A DNA stretch of 64,000 bases from Ascaphus truei (lineage: Eukaryota > Chordata > Amphibia > Anura > Ascaphidae), in assembly GCA_036426205.1 (NCBI GenBank), contig CM071571.1, forward strand, positions 113,631,306 through 113,695,305. Direction: 5' to 3'. A model generated the notes under the pieces. That model was not told where the DNA came from. It searched no databases and worked only from the letters and a program-made list of their open reading frames with translations. A program made the position numbers and the translations under genes. Position 1 is the stretch's first letter, and every line of letters starts with the position of its first letter. Shown here piece after piece: positions 11,400 through 22,865 of this stretch.

Positions 11400-12000
11400 C
11401 CCACAATAAAAACACTACAGTGACCCACCAATAAACATCATTATATTTATTAAATACATTAGCCACCCCCTGTGCCCCCCCCATAAATACAAGAATTTAC
11501 TCCTTTTACAAAAGGTTTCATAACACACAGCCACGCGAGTTCCCCGGTGGGCTGGCGGGTCAACCTGACGACCTACAGGGTACCAGCAGCCCTTTTCATA
11601 TATATATATATTTATTTATATTCATGATTATTTATTTATTTTAGATTTATTTAATGTGGGCGCTGTGTGTGAATTTTTTTTATGTGGGTAGCGGGGTGGG
11701 TGAAGGGGGTATAGCACCCACATTTGTCAGTTTCAGGGCTCTACATTCGCAGGGGGGTAGCGGGTGAGGGGTTAACCCCTTCATGACCGTAGCGGTATTA
11801 ACTGCTACGGTCGTGAAGGGGTTAAGTGCACCCGCAACCCCCCCGCAAGTCCTAAACTCACACCAAGGGCCAAATACCTCCTTCACCCACCCCCGCTACC
11901 CACAATAAAGCGGGCACGGTGGGTTAACCCCTTCATTGCTTTATCGGTTAGCCGCTAAGGTAATGAAGTGGGCTCTACATGCATTTTTGCTGCACCGGAT
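11400..12000. repeat. Composite repeat with two hairpin modules
   Basis: 11400-11530 matches 16490-16600 in the same orientation. Hairpin A lies at 11772-11825 (TTAACCCCTTCATGACCGTA and its near complement); hairpin B at 11931-11968 (CTTCATTGC...GGTAATGAAG). The 350 bases before it (10860-11400) are C-rich non-coding sequence of the same family; I see nothing else there. Confidence 0.7.
11772..11825. repeat. 54-bp near-perfect palindrome (hairpin A)
   Basis: TTAACCCCTTCATGACCGTA, a short centre near GCGGTATTAACTGC, then TACGGTCGTGAAGGGGTTAA. Related palindromes are at 15657-15710, 16279-16331, 17287-17340 and 57573-57626, with a half copy at 37667-37700. Confidence 0.85.
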
Positions 12001-12420
12001 GCATGCCGGGGGCCTCCGGTTCTGATATTCCTGGGAATCAGCTCTGGAGCCCCCCTGTATCAATCCGGATAAGGGTGGATTTTCCTCATTTTTTAACGAA
12101 ACACCTGCAAGTCGACACATTACTGAAGCGCATGCGCATAACAATTCATGAATTTCTGCCATCTGGCGGACACGCGAAGCATTGCAGCCTATTAAATCCT
12201 GAACCATTATCAATAAACGCATCAACCGCGCATCAGCCGGGCATGACCCGTAGCTGGGAACGCAAAAGGAACGCGGCATGCGCCAGCTGAAGAGCGTCGC
12301 ATTCCAGGTACAAGTCAGGGAAAAACCGGTGATTTGTTAGAATAAAGGCTGCCGCAGCAGTATTATCAAAATCATCCCAAACCGAAGGTATGGAGAAATT
12401 CGATACGCCGAACTTTATCA
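12000..12420. repeat. Dispersed repeat with GCATGCGC / TCATGAATT core
   Basis: Shares CAATTCATGAATTT and the GCGAAGCATTGCAGCCTATT block with 14500-14570 (opposite strand) and AGAATAAAGGCTG with 35393-35415. Non-coding. 12420-13110 is AT-rich sequence in which I recognise nothing. Confidence 0.5.
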
Positions 12421-14115
12421 ACCAATGCTTCTTTTATTCAAAACCCACTGTGTCAAGGAAACAGGGGTTGCTGTTGGTCAGTTTATGAATCCGGTATGCG
12501 TATGTCTGCTAATGGAAATTTGAGAAGACACAGATTACTCGGGCACAAATACCAGGATATTGGTGTCTACAGCGGTGCCTTTAATGTTCAGCAGAATTTG
12601 GAGTATTTTGAACCGGAGTTGTCCAAACAATACCAGAATCATACCATTATGTTATTACGATAACATGCATAATACCGACTTGGCTGGAGCAGATGAAATG
12701 TCACAAAGATACACTCTGTGTCCGCCTCAGTACATTCCACAATATCCAAGCTGTTATGGAGTAAGGTACAACGCTACCGAGATGAACACAAGAACAACTA
12801 ATTGATTGACTACAATGGCTACCTCGCAAACACCCCTTCCATGACTGCACCAACTATAAAAGAAATATAATGCAGGTAACTATAACTTCAGTACTTTATA
12901 CAATGTGTGAATCACTTATTCCCATATGACAGACCTATGCGTTCGATTAATGACGCATGCGCGTATCATACGGCCCAAAAAAAAACTTTTTCTTTTAAAA
13001 CTTTACTTGTCCCTTTTACCTTTTCTCCGTCTCCTGATAATATAACAGATCACAGTGTGAAGATCACAATATGCCGGAACAGAGTTCATAACGAAGGTTA
13101 GATCCAGTTTACGCTATACAAGGCAATATTGTTAAATGTGCTGTGCAATGGCACTGGAAATACGAGTGATTCCAGCGAAGAACTTAAATGTCATTCCAGT
13201 CTACAAAGCGGCATAGAAAAATATACTGTAAATGCCCCCCAACTACAGACCAACCTCTCTTCTCCCAATACTATCCAAAGGCACAGAAAAAATGTCCACT
13301 CCCCACAAAGAGATTACTATACAAGGACAAATTTCCTTAGCCAACTCCAATCTTGCTTCCACCCAAACCACTCCACAGTAACAACCATCTTAAAAGTTTT
13401 CAATGGCATCCAGTATAGAATGGAACACGGACAACTACAGTAACTGGTGCAATATTCATGGATTTTGCAAACGCTTTTGACACTGCTGACCATAAGCACA
13501 TTTTAAACTGGTTTCACTCTTATCTATTGAGTAACTCCCAATATAGATCTATCTCAGGCTTTAACACCTAACATTAATAACCCTTGGATATTACCTGTGG
13601 GGTTCCTCAAAGGCTCTGTTCTGGGTCCACTACTCTTTTCAGTCTTTATTAATGATCTGACTACAGCTTGTAAGGCCACTTCAATGCACATTTATGCAGA
13701 TGACACAATCTTATATGCACACAGCCCTAGCGTCTCTGACCTTGAACATGTACTTTAATCTCATTTTTCAAAACTTGAACACTGGATTTCCCAAAACAAA
13801 CTCTTTTTAAACACTGACAAAACTGTATCTACAGTATTTGGGACTAAAGCTACATTTCTAAAGCAACCAATGACAGATCTTCAGATCAGAACCAATTCTA
13901 ACACAACTTTTGCTCTCTAGTTTTAAATATTTGGGTATATGGCTTGACTCCCATTTAACTTTTGGGTTTCATATTGATACCCTGACATCCAAAACCTATG
14001 CCAAACTAGGTGTACTTTATAAGAAACTCTTAGTTTGCTGGTCAGAAAGCGCATCACACAGCATATGCTAATGTCAACTATAGACAATGGGGACATAGTA
14101 TATGGCCCAGACAAT

Positions 14116-14752
14116 ATAAGAGAAATGCAGCACACCTCAAAAATAAAAATAATGATACAGTTACCGGTTCTCCAGTGTTTGCACGAAAGCCTGCAATCAG
14201 TCCTGAACAGTTGAACAAAGGAACATAGGGCACAACGGGTTTAGCTAATCAAAACTCATTTATTGAGCCAACACGTGTTGGCTCAATAAATGAGTTTGAT
14301 TTGCTAAACCCGTTGGGCCCTATGTTCCTTTGTTCATCAACATAGTATACTGCTGCACACAACTTATTTGAGCAAATGCCCAGTTTGTACCTGGCAGATA
14401 CCTGGAATGCGCCGCCCTCCTACCTCTGACAAGCCCCTTGCGTTTTGCCTTCCCAGCTGGGTTCATGCCTGGCTGACGGGCGGGCTGATCTGTTAAATGA
14501 TAATGATTAGGATTTAATAGGCTGCAATGCTTCGCGTGTCTACCAGATGGCATAAATTCATGAATTGTAATGCAGTATATATATATGTACTGTGCAGTAT
14601 TGCAGCCAGCGGGAATAAAATGCTTCAATCCCTGCCTGGAAAATAACTCAATGCACTCGGGCAGAAAACAGTCACAAACCTCAATACACCCAGGTATACC
14701 CGAATTCGTGGGACTAGCCGAGCTCGAATAAAGTGTGTCGCCAGTGTATGGT
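14116..14752. repeat. Insertion inside the LINE, with a 124-bp palindrome
   Basis: The two halves of the LINE are separated by about 640 bp. Its right end, read on the minus strand, starts CACTGGCGACACACTTTATT, the same terminus that opens another repeat at 57209 after a LINE-derived GGACATA. The TA next to both ends would fit a Tc1/mariner-type target, but the left boundary is not sharp. Confidence 0.5.
14213..14336. repeat. 124-bp near-perfect palindrome
   Basis: Arms TGAACAAAGGAACATAGGGC... and ...CCCTATGTTCCTTTGTTCA meet at CCAACACGTGTTGG near 14268-14281. Only a few mismatches separate the 60-bp arms. Confidence 0.85.
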
Positions 14753-15117
14753 ACAGGACCCCAAACTCACCTTAGCAAGATAGATACCCTCTACAACTGA
14801 ATATGCTGCCTAATCCTACAAAGTAATTACAACACACATCACTGTGAAAGACTACAAGAACTAGATTGGCTCTCTCTTGAATTTAGGCACAAAGTAAATT
14901 TATCTGGTCTTGCCTTCAAATACTTTCCAGGCAAGCTACTTGGGTATCTGGACAAGCTCCTCACCCCTTCCACATGCAGTTCTTATCACCTGAGATCTGA
15001 CTCCAAAAGATTGTTCACAGTTACAAGGTTCAACAAACAATACTGTCGCTCCTTCTTTTGTTACCGTGCAGCACATGACTGGAATAATCTACCACACTCT
15101 CAAAACCACCTCCAGGT

Positions 15118-15500
15118 TAAGGGCCTCATGCAGAAAGCACCGAAAAGCCATTTTTGCCATTTTGTCGCCAATATTGCCTCTCCGATTGAGTAAGCGCCGA
15201 TAAGCTCCAAAAATCGGCATTTTTTTAGCCGAAATTTTTTTTTTGGCAGCCTGGTGCCGATAAGCCACTTTTCGCCACTTATCGGCACTTTCTGAAACGC
15301 TGCTGATCTAGAATTGAGAATTTTACGGCAATCCAGCCCGCCAACTAAAGTAAGCAAGTTGCTGGGGGAGAAGCATCGGCAAGGTTGACACATAGAAAAA
15401 ATCAGGCCTTTTTCCTGCCTGGGATTGATGCCGGGGTCTCCAGAGCTGATACCCATTAATACCAGCACCGGAGCCCCCCGGCATGCATCCGAGGCAGGAA
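15118..15500. repeat. Dispersed repeat with GGGCCTCATGCAG terminus
   Basis: Shares the TATCGGCA/GCCGATAAG blocks and a GGGCCTCAT terminus with the reverse strand of 38590-38905. Its inner end (15440-15500) carries GATGCCGGGGTCTCC and GGCATGCATCCG. No coding potential recognised. Confidence 0.6.
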
Positions 15501-15517
15501 AAATGCATTTAAACCCA

Positions 15518-15827
15518 CTTCATTACTTCGGCTAACCGCTAAGGCAATGAGGGGGTTAACCAGCCGTGCAAGGTTTATTGTGGGTAGCGGGGGTGGGTGA
15601 AGGGGGTATTTGGCCCTTGGTGGCTGTTTAGGGCTTGCGGGGGCTTGCGGGTGGACTTAACCCCTTCATGACCTTAGCGGTTAATACCGCTACGGTCATG
15701 AAGGGGTTAAGCCCTCCCGCTACCCACCCGCAAGCCCTAAACAACCACCGTTGGGGCAAATACCCACTTCGCCCACCCCCGTTACCAACAAAAAAAAATA
15801 CACACACAACAGCCCCACAATAAATAA

Positions 15828-15869
<42 letters not shown>

Positions 15870-17400
15870 CACCAACAACCCTTAAACCCCCCTAACATAC
15901 AGTACATATATGCACAGCAATGATACTATAGGCCAGTGGTGGCCCTCGGGTGTTACCCGCAGGTGTCCCCGCGGGCCTGCAGTACCAATTCTGTGCCACC
16001 CCAAATTAATTTCAAAACACATACATACTTATAAAGAAATACACCCCCCCCTAACACATACAGTATAGTAATGGGCACAATTACTATTATCCACAAATGG
16101 ATAATAGTGCATTTGCCCATTTAAAATACATAAAGAACAATAAATACATTAAATACATATTGCACTCACCCTTGTCCAGCTGCCACGATGAAGGCCATCC
16201 TCATCTTCATCACCGTCCATGCCCCCTCCGATGCTGCAAAACATAAACAAGAATAAAAACAGCCAATGTAATGTCCCCTAACCCCTTAATCACCATAGCG
16301 GTTATTAACCGCTGCAGTCATTAAGGGGTTAACCCACCCTTACCCACCACTCGGGAGGCCTAAATAACCTCCTCCACTACCCACCCCATGAGGTCTAACA
16401 ACCCACACCCAATACCCAGCCAGGAGGCCTACCCACATACCCTTGAGGCCAATAGCCCCTTCCCCCACCCCAGTACCCACAATAAAAACTATACACAGCC
16501 CCACAATAAACATCATTATATTTATTAAATACATAACCCATCCCCCGTGCCCCCCCATAAATACATGATTTATTATTTTACACATAGGGTTAATACCCCA
16601 GGCCCACAGGAGTCTCCGGTGGGCCTGACGGGTGTCTGTAGACCTCACAGTAGCCCAGCACCATGTTTCAAACAGGGTCTGGAGGCCTACGGGTGGTCCC
16701 CGACAGGTGCCGTGGTCCACCAGGTGGTCTCCGCGGGTCACCGTGGGCCACAATGGGTTCTCCATGGGTAGGCCCGCGGCTGTCTGGGGGCCCCCGGGTC
16801 AGACTCACAGGTGTCTAAGGGGCCTCAGGTGGTTCCCATGGGGATCTGGGGGCCCTCAGGTGGTCCCTACGGGTCTGCGGTGGTCCCACAGATGTTGGGC
16901 CACCGGTTCTTCCCCGCAGGTGTCCCCCGTGGACCCGGCAGCTGTTTACCTATGAGAAGTCCGAGGAGACCTCAGGTTGTCTCCATAGGTCCCCGCAGAT
17001 CTGAGGAAACAACCCTGTATGTAAAAAAAATAAACCTGTCCTATACATTAAATACATCAATCCCCCCCCCCCCTCAAACAAATACAGTACAATAATGTGC
17101 AAAATAACTATTATCCAGATATGGATAATAGATTTTTTGCCCATTATTAAACACATTAACTAGCATAATAAAATAAATAAAGTTCTACTAACCTCATCAA
17201 TATGAAGCCCCATTGACAGCAAATTCCATGTCCTCCGTTGCCTACAAATACATAGCCAATACATTGCAATTACATTCTGATATCAATTAACCCCTTAATC
17301 ACCTTATCGGATAATAACCGCAAAGGTAATTAAGGGGTTAAGCCACCTTGGCCCGATACCCACCATTCACCCATTCATTTGTACAGTTGCTTCATCATGC
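15518..17400 (+). repeat. Composite repeat with four hairpins and a GC minisatellite
   Basis: Hairpins at 15518-15552, 15657-15710, 16279-16331 and 17287-17340, each built on TTAACCCCTT(A/C)AT...GCGGT. A GC-rich minisatellite (16600-17000) has units around GTGGTCCC..GGGTGTCTGGGG. TATTATCCA/TGGATAATAG inverted motifs flank it near 16085 and 17110. The antiparallel homologue is 9880-10860. AT microsatellite at 15835-15868. Confidence 0.7.
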
Positions 17401-17405
17401 AACTA

Positions 17406-17444
<39 letters not shown>

Positions 17445-17560
17445 TATCCCACATAACATACATTAGTTAATATATATTATATATAATATATATATATAGT
17501 ATATATATATATATATAGATATATATATAATATATATAACCCACCCACATATACATACAT

Positions 17561-17596
<36 letters not shown>

Positions 17597-17625
17597 CTAT
17601 ATATATATACACACACACACACACA
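17395..17625. repeat. AT and AC microsatellite block
   Basis: Long runs of TATATA with ATAGATAT interruptions, ending in ACACACACACACAC near 17610-17625. Confidence 0.9.
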
Positions 17626-17639
17626 TGATTAACCAATAT

Positions 17640-18790
17640 ACAAAGAAACGTTTAAGGGTTAACAAAAACATGCACAATAAAAAATAACCACTTCTCCATA
17701 TCAAGACATCAAATTGCATATGAAAATTACAATTTTATATAGCCACAGTAAAACAAAATCCTATTTCCTAATACAATAATTCTCTTCTTCCAATCAATAT
17801 CATCAAATGACAATCAAAACATTGAATTTACATTGTATACATGATGCATAAAATCTGTGCACCATGTACACTCTGCAAATCAATGTTAACAATAAAATAT
17901 TCTAAACAAAATCCAAACAAGTATACTATTTAAACCAAGCAAGGCAACCAAAAGAAATTACCATTAATTAATCAAATCCCAAAACAATTTAAATACCATC
18001 CAAATCAATTGCACAATTAACTCTTTTAATCGTTAAACAAAACCATTCTCCAAAAAAGTTAACATCTGACAAAATAGAAGTACCAAAAAAAACCACTATA
18101 AAAAAGCAAGCCTCACCCTGACCTAAAGTACTGCATACAACACCAAAAATTACATCTATCTAATTAAAAATTACATTATACACATATAAGAATAGCAGCA
18201 TATCAAAATACATTTAAATAGTGCAAAACAAGCATTTCCAAACAAATAATTTCTTACCCTGTATGTATATATCGATAGAGACATACATACATACATACAT
18301 ACATACATACATACATACATACATACATACATACATACAGTGGCAAGAAATGATAATGAAAAAAATAGTATCACATATAAAAAATTACAAAAAACAGTTA
18401 AAGTTAAAAAAAAAAAAAATTATTTTGTGAACTTACCATTAGCTGCCCCACTCACCTACTCACGTTGAACACCAAGCTCTCGAACCAATCCACGCACAGC
18501 AACAGGAACCCATAAAATAAAAAAACATAAACAAATAAACCAAGACTTTTTTTTGTAATCCAAAGCGTCAGCGGGATCTTGATCTGTGTTCTTTCGTCTT
18601 CTTTCTTTTTCTTCTGGGGTCTTCTGGGGGTCTTCTTACCGATAGCTGCCACGCCCCGGTCCTCTTCTTCCTTCCGGAGGTCCGTCCTCCTCGGCGTCTG
18701 CCTTCAAAATGAGATGACATAGGCTTTTATAGACCTATGACGTCACATTTTCGTCATATGGTGAAAACCATGTGATTTTGGAGAAAAAAT
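17640..18790 (-). repeat. Inverted-repeat family homologue with the empty Helitron site
   Basis: Read on the minus strand it parallels 1140-2038: GACGTCATAGG, the CCTCGGCGTCTGC block (18690), the CATA microsatellite (18280-18340) and TTACCCTGTATGTATATATC. At 17844/17845 the reverse strand reads TATGCA|TCATGTATACAATG, uninterrupted where copies 1 and 2 carry a Helitron. Substitution-level divergence from the other copies is clear. Confidence 0.7.
18280..18342. repeat. (CATA)n microsatellite
   Basis: About 15 uninterrupted ACATACAT units; the complement of the TATG tract in the related inverted-repeat copies at 1573 and 4982. Confidence 0.95.
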
Positions 18791-19039
18791 AATAATTTTG
18801 ATGACGTCATTTAAAGGCAATAACGCCTGCCAATCAGAGTGGCTGTGCTTCATTTGCCTTTAAGATGACGTCATGAAAAGAAAGATGGCCGCACTCACAT
18901 GGTACGGTAGCCAATCAGAGTGTAGGAAATACATCCCAACTCTGATTGGCACTAGTACAATGTGATAGGCTTTGGTTGATGTCACATCCGTTCTCCCCAA
19001 AGCCTCTGTCACATGGTCTACTTGACAGTTTATGTTTTT

Positions 19040-19255
19040 GAAGACTTCAGCTCTCTCACATTTTAATCTTGTCTGTAACTGTTAATTGAATGTTAAATAT
19101 GCCCATAACATGTTGTCCTCAACTGTTTATGAAATGTATGTAAATATATCGTGTAATGCTGTATTGTCATTATAAGTCTTTACCCAGCATATACTTCAAA
19201 ATGAGAAGTAACTCTTAATGTATTATTACCCCGTAAAATCTTTTATAAATAAATA
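19040..19255 (+). mobile_element. LINE 3' end fragment
   Basis: CTCTCACATTTTAATCTTGTCTGTAACTG followed by a TTTTATAAATAAATAAT tail. The same 3' region recurs at 56940-57208. 18790-19040 holds no recognised element apart from two CCAATCAGAGT motifs (18830, 18912). Confidence 0.55.
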
Positions 19256-19690
19256 ATAATGTCAATAATGGCAAGCCGTCCAGGTCCTGAAGCAGCAAAG
19301 TAGCCCCAAACAATCACACTCCCACCACCATGCTTGATGGTTGGGATGAGGATCTTCTTTTTAACACCAAGTATAACGTCTCTCATTGAGGCTAAAAAGT
19401 TCTACCTTTGACTGTCCAGAGAACATTGTTCCAGACGTCTTGTGGATCATCTATGTGCTCTTTGGCGAACTTCAGACGGACAGCAATTTTCATTTTAGAG
19501 AGCAGCAGTTTCTTCCTGGCTATCATTCCATGAACATCATTCTTGTTCATTCTTTCTGATTGTTGAGTCATGAACACTCACATTATCCAAGGCAAGAGTG
19601 GCCTGCAGATGCTTGGATTTTACTCTAGGGTTCTTTGTGACTTCTTGGAGCATTACCCGGTTTGTTCATGGAGAGATGTGGCTAATAGGG
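19250..19690 (-). pseudogene. Tc1-like transposase fragment
   Basis: On the minus strand the translation gives KSKHLQATLALDNVSVHDSTI, ARKKLLLSKMKIAVRLKFA, DVWNNVLWTVKGRTF and then PTIKHGGGSVIVWGYFAASG. This order matches the helix-turn-helix linker and the start of the catalytic domain of Tc1/mariner transposases. The block around VLWTVKGRTF corresponds to LWSDESKFE, which carries the first catalytic Asp; here that acid is not evident. Frameshifts are present, the DDE end is missing and no terminal repeats are seen. Dead fragment. Confidence 0.7.
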
Positions 19691-19744
19691 CTTTTGGCAA
19701 TTGAAAAGCAAAAAAAAAAGTAATAAATAAAATACACATTCAAA

Positions 19745-20204
19745 CCATAGTTAAAATGGCATTGCTGTACAGACCAATTGAAAATATGGAAAGAAGCGAA
19801 ATTAAACTACTGATACATATATCTATTCAGCAGCTTGGTGTGAAATAGCCAAGGCATGGAAACAGGAACAACAACCAGCCCTATATGCAGTAAAAGCGAG
19901 ACTCTGGAGGGTTTGTCTCATGGAAAAACTGACTGGGATACAAAATGACACAGTCCAGAAATTCCTAAAAGTGTGGGAACCATGAAGAAACTATATAGGG
20001 GATAGATATCTTACTAAGGGAACTCTCCAAAATTGAAGAGCAACAAAGTAGAGAAACCATAAAGACCCACAAATTAAAAGTATAAGTAAGGAAATTGCCT
20101 CAGTGAAATGTGGCTTGAATCTGAACATAACGTTTCAGCAGACCTGGAAAGGTATTCCGTATTCCACCAAAGGATTGAATATGCTTTATATTACATAACC
20201 TCCA
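19745..20204 (+). pseudogene. L1-type LINE ORF2 C-terminus and 3' UTR (left part)
   Basis: The translation near 19830-19985 (AAWCEIAKAWKQEQ, then RLWRVCLMEKLT, then FLKVWEP and a stop) resembles the extreme C-terminus of L1 ORF2. The element continues beyond the inserted LTR retrotransposon at 28911, where an L1-like 3' end (ACTCAAATAAAGAACAAG near 29140) is found. Both flanks carry the duplicated CTCCA, so the LTR element inserted into this L1 3' UTR. Only the tail survives. Confidence 0.5.
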
Positions 20205-20412
20205 TGTGACAGGGTGAAGTCAACCCCTATCAGGTTGACTTCATCCAGCACTCAGAAGGTTAACTCAGGAGGAAGCTAGGTAATCAGGAGGTAAGCTGAC
20301 ACCTGATAACCAGCAAGGTATAAAAGGATGTTGTTACTGGCAGTAGCTGGCTGCCATTGACCAGAGAACGCAGTGAGAGGTGTGTGGGGGAGAAGGGGGT
20401 CTGAGACCCATC

Positions 20413-21525
20413 ATGGATGCAGCCTCTGATGGAGTGAGAGGATTAAGACAGTTGAGAAGTCCTGCAAAAGGAAAGAAATGTTTTTCTGAAAAGGCAGAGA
20501 TGAAAGTGAAAACAGAGTTAAGCAAAATGAAGAAACTAAGGAAAAAGAAAGCAGAGAGCAGAGCTGCAAAAATGGAAGAGACTATGAGTAGTTTGTCCTC
20601 AGATGAGGCCCCTGACAGTTTCAATTCCCAAACACAGGGGTGGAGTAGCAGTTTGGAGGGAAGCCAAAAGCTATACCTGAGTGAGGGGAGGAAAGATGAT
20701 GCAGCAGTTCACCCCTTCAGTGTCTGGAAGATCCAAAACTACTCCCCAGTGAGCAGCTGGAGAAGCAAAGGGTGGGTCTCGCAAACACAGCCACCTGAGA
20801 CCAGCAGTGCAGAGATGCAAGAAACAGCAGCTCACACCCCTGAGCATGGTGTCCCTGGCACAGACTATGTGATTAGTGAGACCTCACTGTCAGAAAGCAA
20901 TCTGAGTGATACAAACAATGCAGAAGTGGTCATAGCACAGAGCAGCCAGAGTGCAGAAAAAACTGCAGAGCCGGCACTACCAGAGGGCAGCCAGAGTGTT
21001 GCAAACACTGAAGCAGTTGCATCCTCAGAGGGGTGCCATGAAATCACTGAACCTGCACAAGGGCTAACAATTAGCCTCAAGAAAGCACAACCTGTGCACA
21101 GTGCGGGGGAGGGAGGAATGCAGAGAGGAGTTGCAGCTGTTACCTGTGCAGCCTCAGGAATAAACATTACAGAGGAACCACTAGCCACAGATGGTGCAGC
21201 ACAGAGGCCACCAGCAGCCACAGATGGTGCAGCACAGAGGCCACCAGCAGCCACAGATGGTGCAGCACAGAGGCCACCAGCAGCCACAGATGGTGCAGCA
21301 CAGAGGCCACCAGCAGCCACGGACGGTGCAGCACAGCGGAGCATCCCTGGAGAAGCTGGAGAGAGACAAGAGAGAGCAGAAGGGTCCGCATGGAGAGGTG
21401 CCGGTCCAGGGTCCAGCAGTTATCCCTAGTTTCCAAGCCCCACTGTCGAGTGGATAAATGTGGTGAGACTGCGATACAAAGGTATTGGGGATATTCCTGA
21501 TAAATGCTTTATTGGTAAAGTCCTT

Positions 21526-21564
<39 letters not shown>

Positions 21565-22865
21565 GCATGTTCTTGTATAGCGCTGCTAGTTTTACGTAGC
21601 GCTTTACAGAGACATTTTGCAGGCACAGTCCCTGCCCCGTGGAGCTTACAATCTATGTTTTTGGTGCCTGAGGCACAGGGAGATAAAGTGACTTGCCCAA
21701 GGTCACAAGGAGCCGACACTGGGAATTGAACCAGGTTCCCCTGCTTCAAACTCTGTGCCAGTCAGTGTCTTTACTCACTGAGCCGCTCCTTCTCCTTTTG
21801 AAGGAATCTATGGGGTTTCAGGCCTCAGACATTTTTGCTTTCATACACACCCCAGGTAACAGGAAATATGACATAAGCTTCAAAAGGGGGGATTTGCTAG
21901 AAGCTTTCTGGCACAGGTTTGAGGACTTGAAATTCACACTTCTGTGGAAAGACTTTGTTGCCATCCCTGTAAGTCATCCTACAACCAAACTGGTGACTGT
22001 AATATTTCGCAACGAGGTGGTTGCCAAACAAGACATTCTTTATTGGTTGAAGAGACAATGTACTATGCTGTCTGGTCTGGAGAAAATAGAGCAGGAGATC
22101 TGGGAAGGAGCGTGGGTGTGGACTGGGGGTTGGAGGTGTAAGGTTAAGCTGTGGGAAAGACACGGTGTGTCTCACCACCTCCCAAATTCCCTCTTCATTG
22201 GGGGGGACAGAGGAGTCTGTTTTTACAGTGGCCAGCCCAGGCTTTGCTTCAAATGTGGGTCCAACAGGCATTTGAGTGCGAGCTGTGATAAGATCAGGTG
22301 CAGCCAGTGTGGGGTTCTTGGGCATAACCGATCTGTATGTCCTAATACTGTGCTGTGTAATTTGTGTGGGGGACAGGGTCACTCTTTTAGGGAGTGTCCT
22401 GAGGCGGCACATAATAATGCTCCCCAGGATACTGAGACAGCCCTAGTAGAGGAGACCCAGATAAATGAGTTTGGTGCCATGGAGTTATCCTTTGAGCAGG
22501 AGCAGGAGGAGGAGCAGGAGCCAGCAAGAAGAGAGGCAATAGGGGAGCAGGGGCCAGTAGCAGTTGGCTGGGAGCAGGGGCCAGTAGCAGCGGGCGGGGA
22601 GCAGGGGCCAGTAGCAGCGGGCGGGGAGCAGGGGCCAGCAGTGGCAGGCGGGGAGCAGGGGCCAGCAGCGGCAGGCGGAGAGCAGGGGCCATCAGCAGAA
22701 GAAGGGGAGCAGGGGCCAGCAGCGGCAGGAGGGGAACAGGGGCCAAAAGGGGAGGGATGGGAGCATGTAATTAAAGCAAAGAAAAAGGCCAAAGGCAGAG
22801 GTCACACTGGGGAGTTACAGTCATCAGGGATACCCACCTCAAATACCTATGATGCATTGTCTTGA
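20413..22865 (+). pseudogene. LINE ORF1, zinc-knuckle RNA-binding protein (split by a SINE)
   Basis: ORF1 nucleoprotein of a Tx1-like LINE, which would coat the element RNA. The likely start is ATG 20413 (MDAASDGVRG). The N-terminal third is low complexity, with a 33-bp repeat (ATDGAAQRPPA, about 4.5 copies, 21184-21339). One in-frame TAG at 21427-21429 and a SINE (21528-21792) interrupt it. Ignoring the SINE and one copy of its TCCTTTT duplication, the frame continues as FIGKVLL then KESMGFQASDIF. The core has HTPGNRKYDISF, LLWKDFVAIPVSHP and WIGG-like WTGGWRCKVKL, then three CCHC knuckles (CFKCGSNRHLSASC, CSQCGVLGHNRSVC, CNLCGGQGHSFREC, 22245-22395), followed by an EQGPVAAGG 27-bp repeat (22530-22745). 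It ends with TGA at 22863-22865. Confidence 0.8.
21528..21792 (-). mobile_element. tRNA-CORE-L2 type SINE
   Basis: On the minus strand it reads a tRNA-like head with A-box-like GGCTCAGTGAG and B-box-like GGTTCAATTCC, then a CORE-like block (TGTGACCTTGGGCAAGTCAC), then an L2-like tail (ATTGTAAGCTCCACGGGGCA ... AGCGCTATACAAG) and an (ATT)n terminus at 21528-21563. Target duplication TCCTTTT at 21521-21527 and 21793-21799. The L2-like tail fits mobilisation by L2 machinery such as the LINE at 1-815. Confidence 0.88.

Larger units (their letters stand above)
13190..15115 (+). pseudogene. LINE ORF2 (L2/CR1-like RT), decayed and split by an insertion
   Basis: RT fragments in changing frames: PNHSTVTTILKVFNGIQ near 13360, MDFANAFDTADH near 13457, GVPQ..SVLGPLLFSVFIND near 13600, the catalytic YADDTILYAHSPS near 13695, and FKYLGIWLDSHLTFG near 13925. 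The sequence is interrupted after GDIVYG (about 14110) by non-LINE DNA up to about 14752 and resumes with L.KIDTLYN, the HHCERLQELDWLSLEFRHKV block (14850) and AAHDWNNLPHS (15070). Frameshifts and stops (13755, 13918) make it inactive. The 3' tail is replaced by other repeats after about 15118. Confidence 0.75.

Noticed and set aside
21184..21339. Regular 33-bp repeats that could suggest a CRISPR-like array
   Set aside because: There are no spacers: the units are contiguous and encode an in-frame peptide repeat in LINE ORF1, in a eukaryotic context.
21536..21800. A tRNA gene on the minus strand
   Set aside because: The A- and B-box-like motifs belong to a SINE head followed by CORE and L2 tail; no cloverleaf acceptor pairing is evident.
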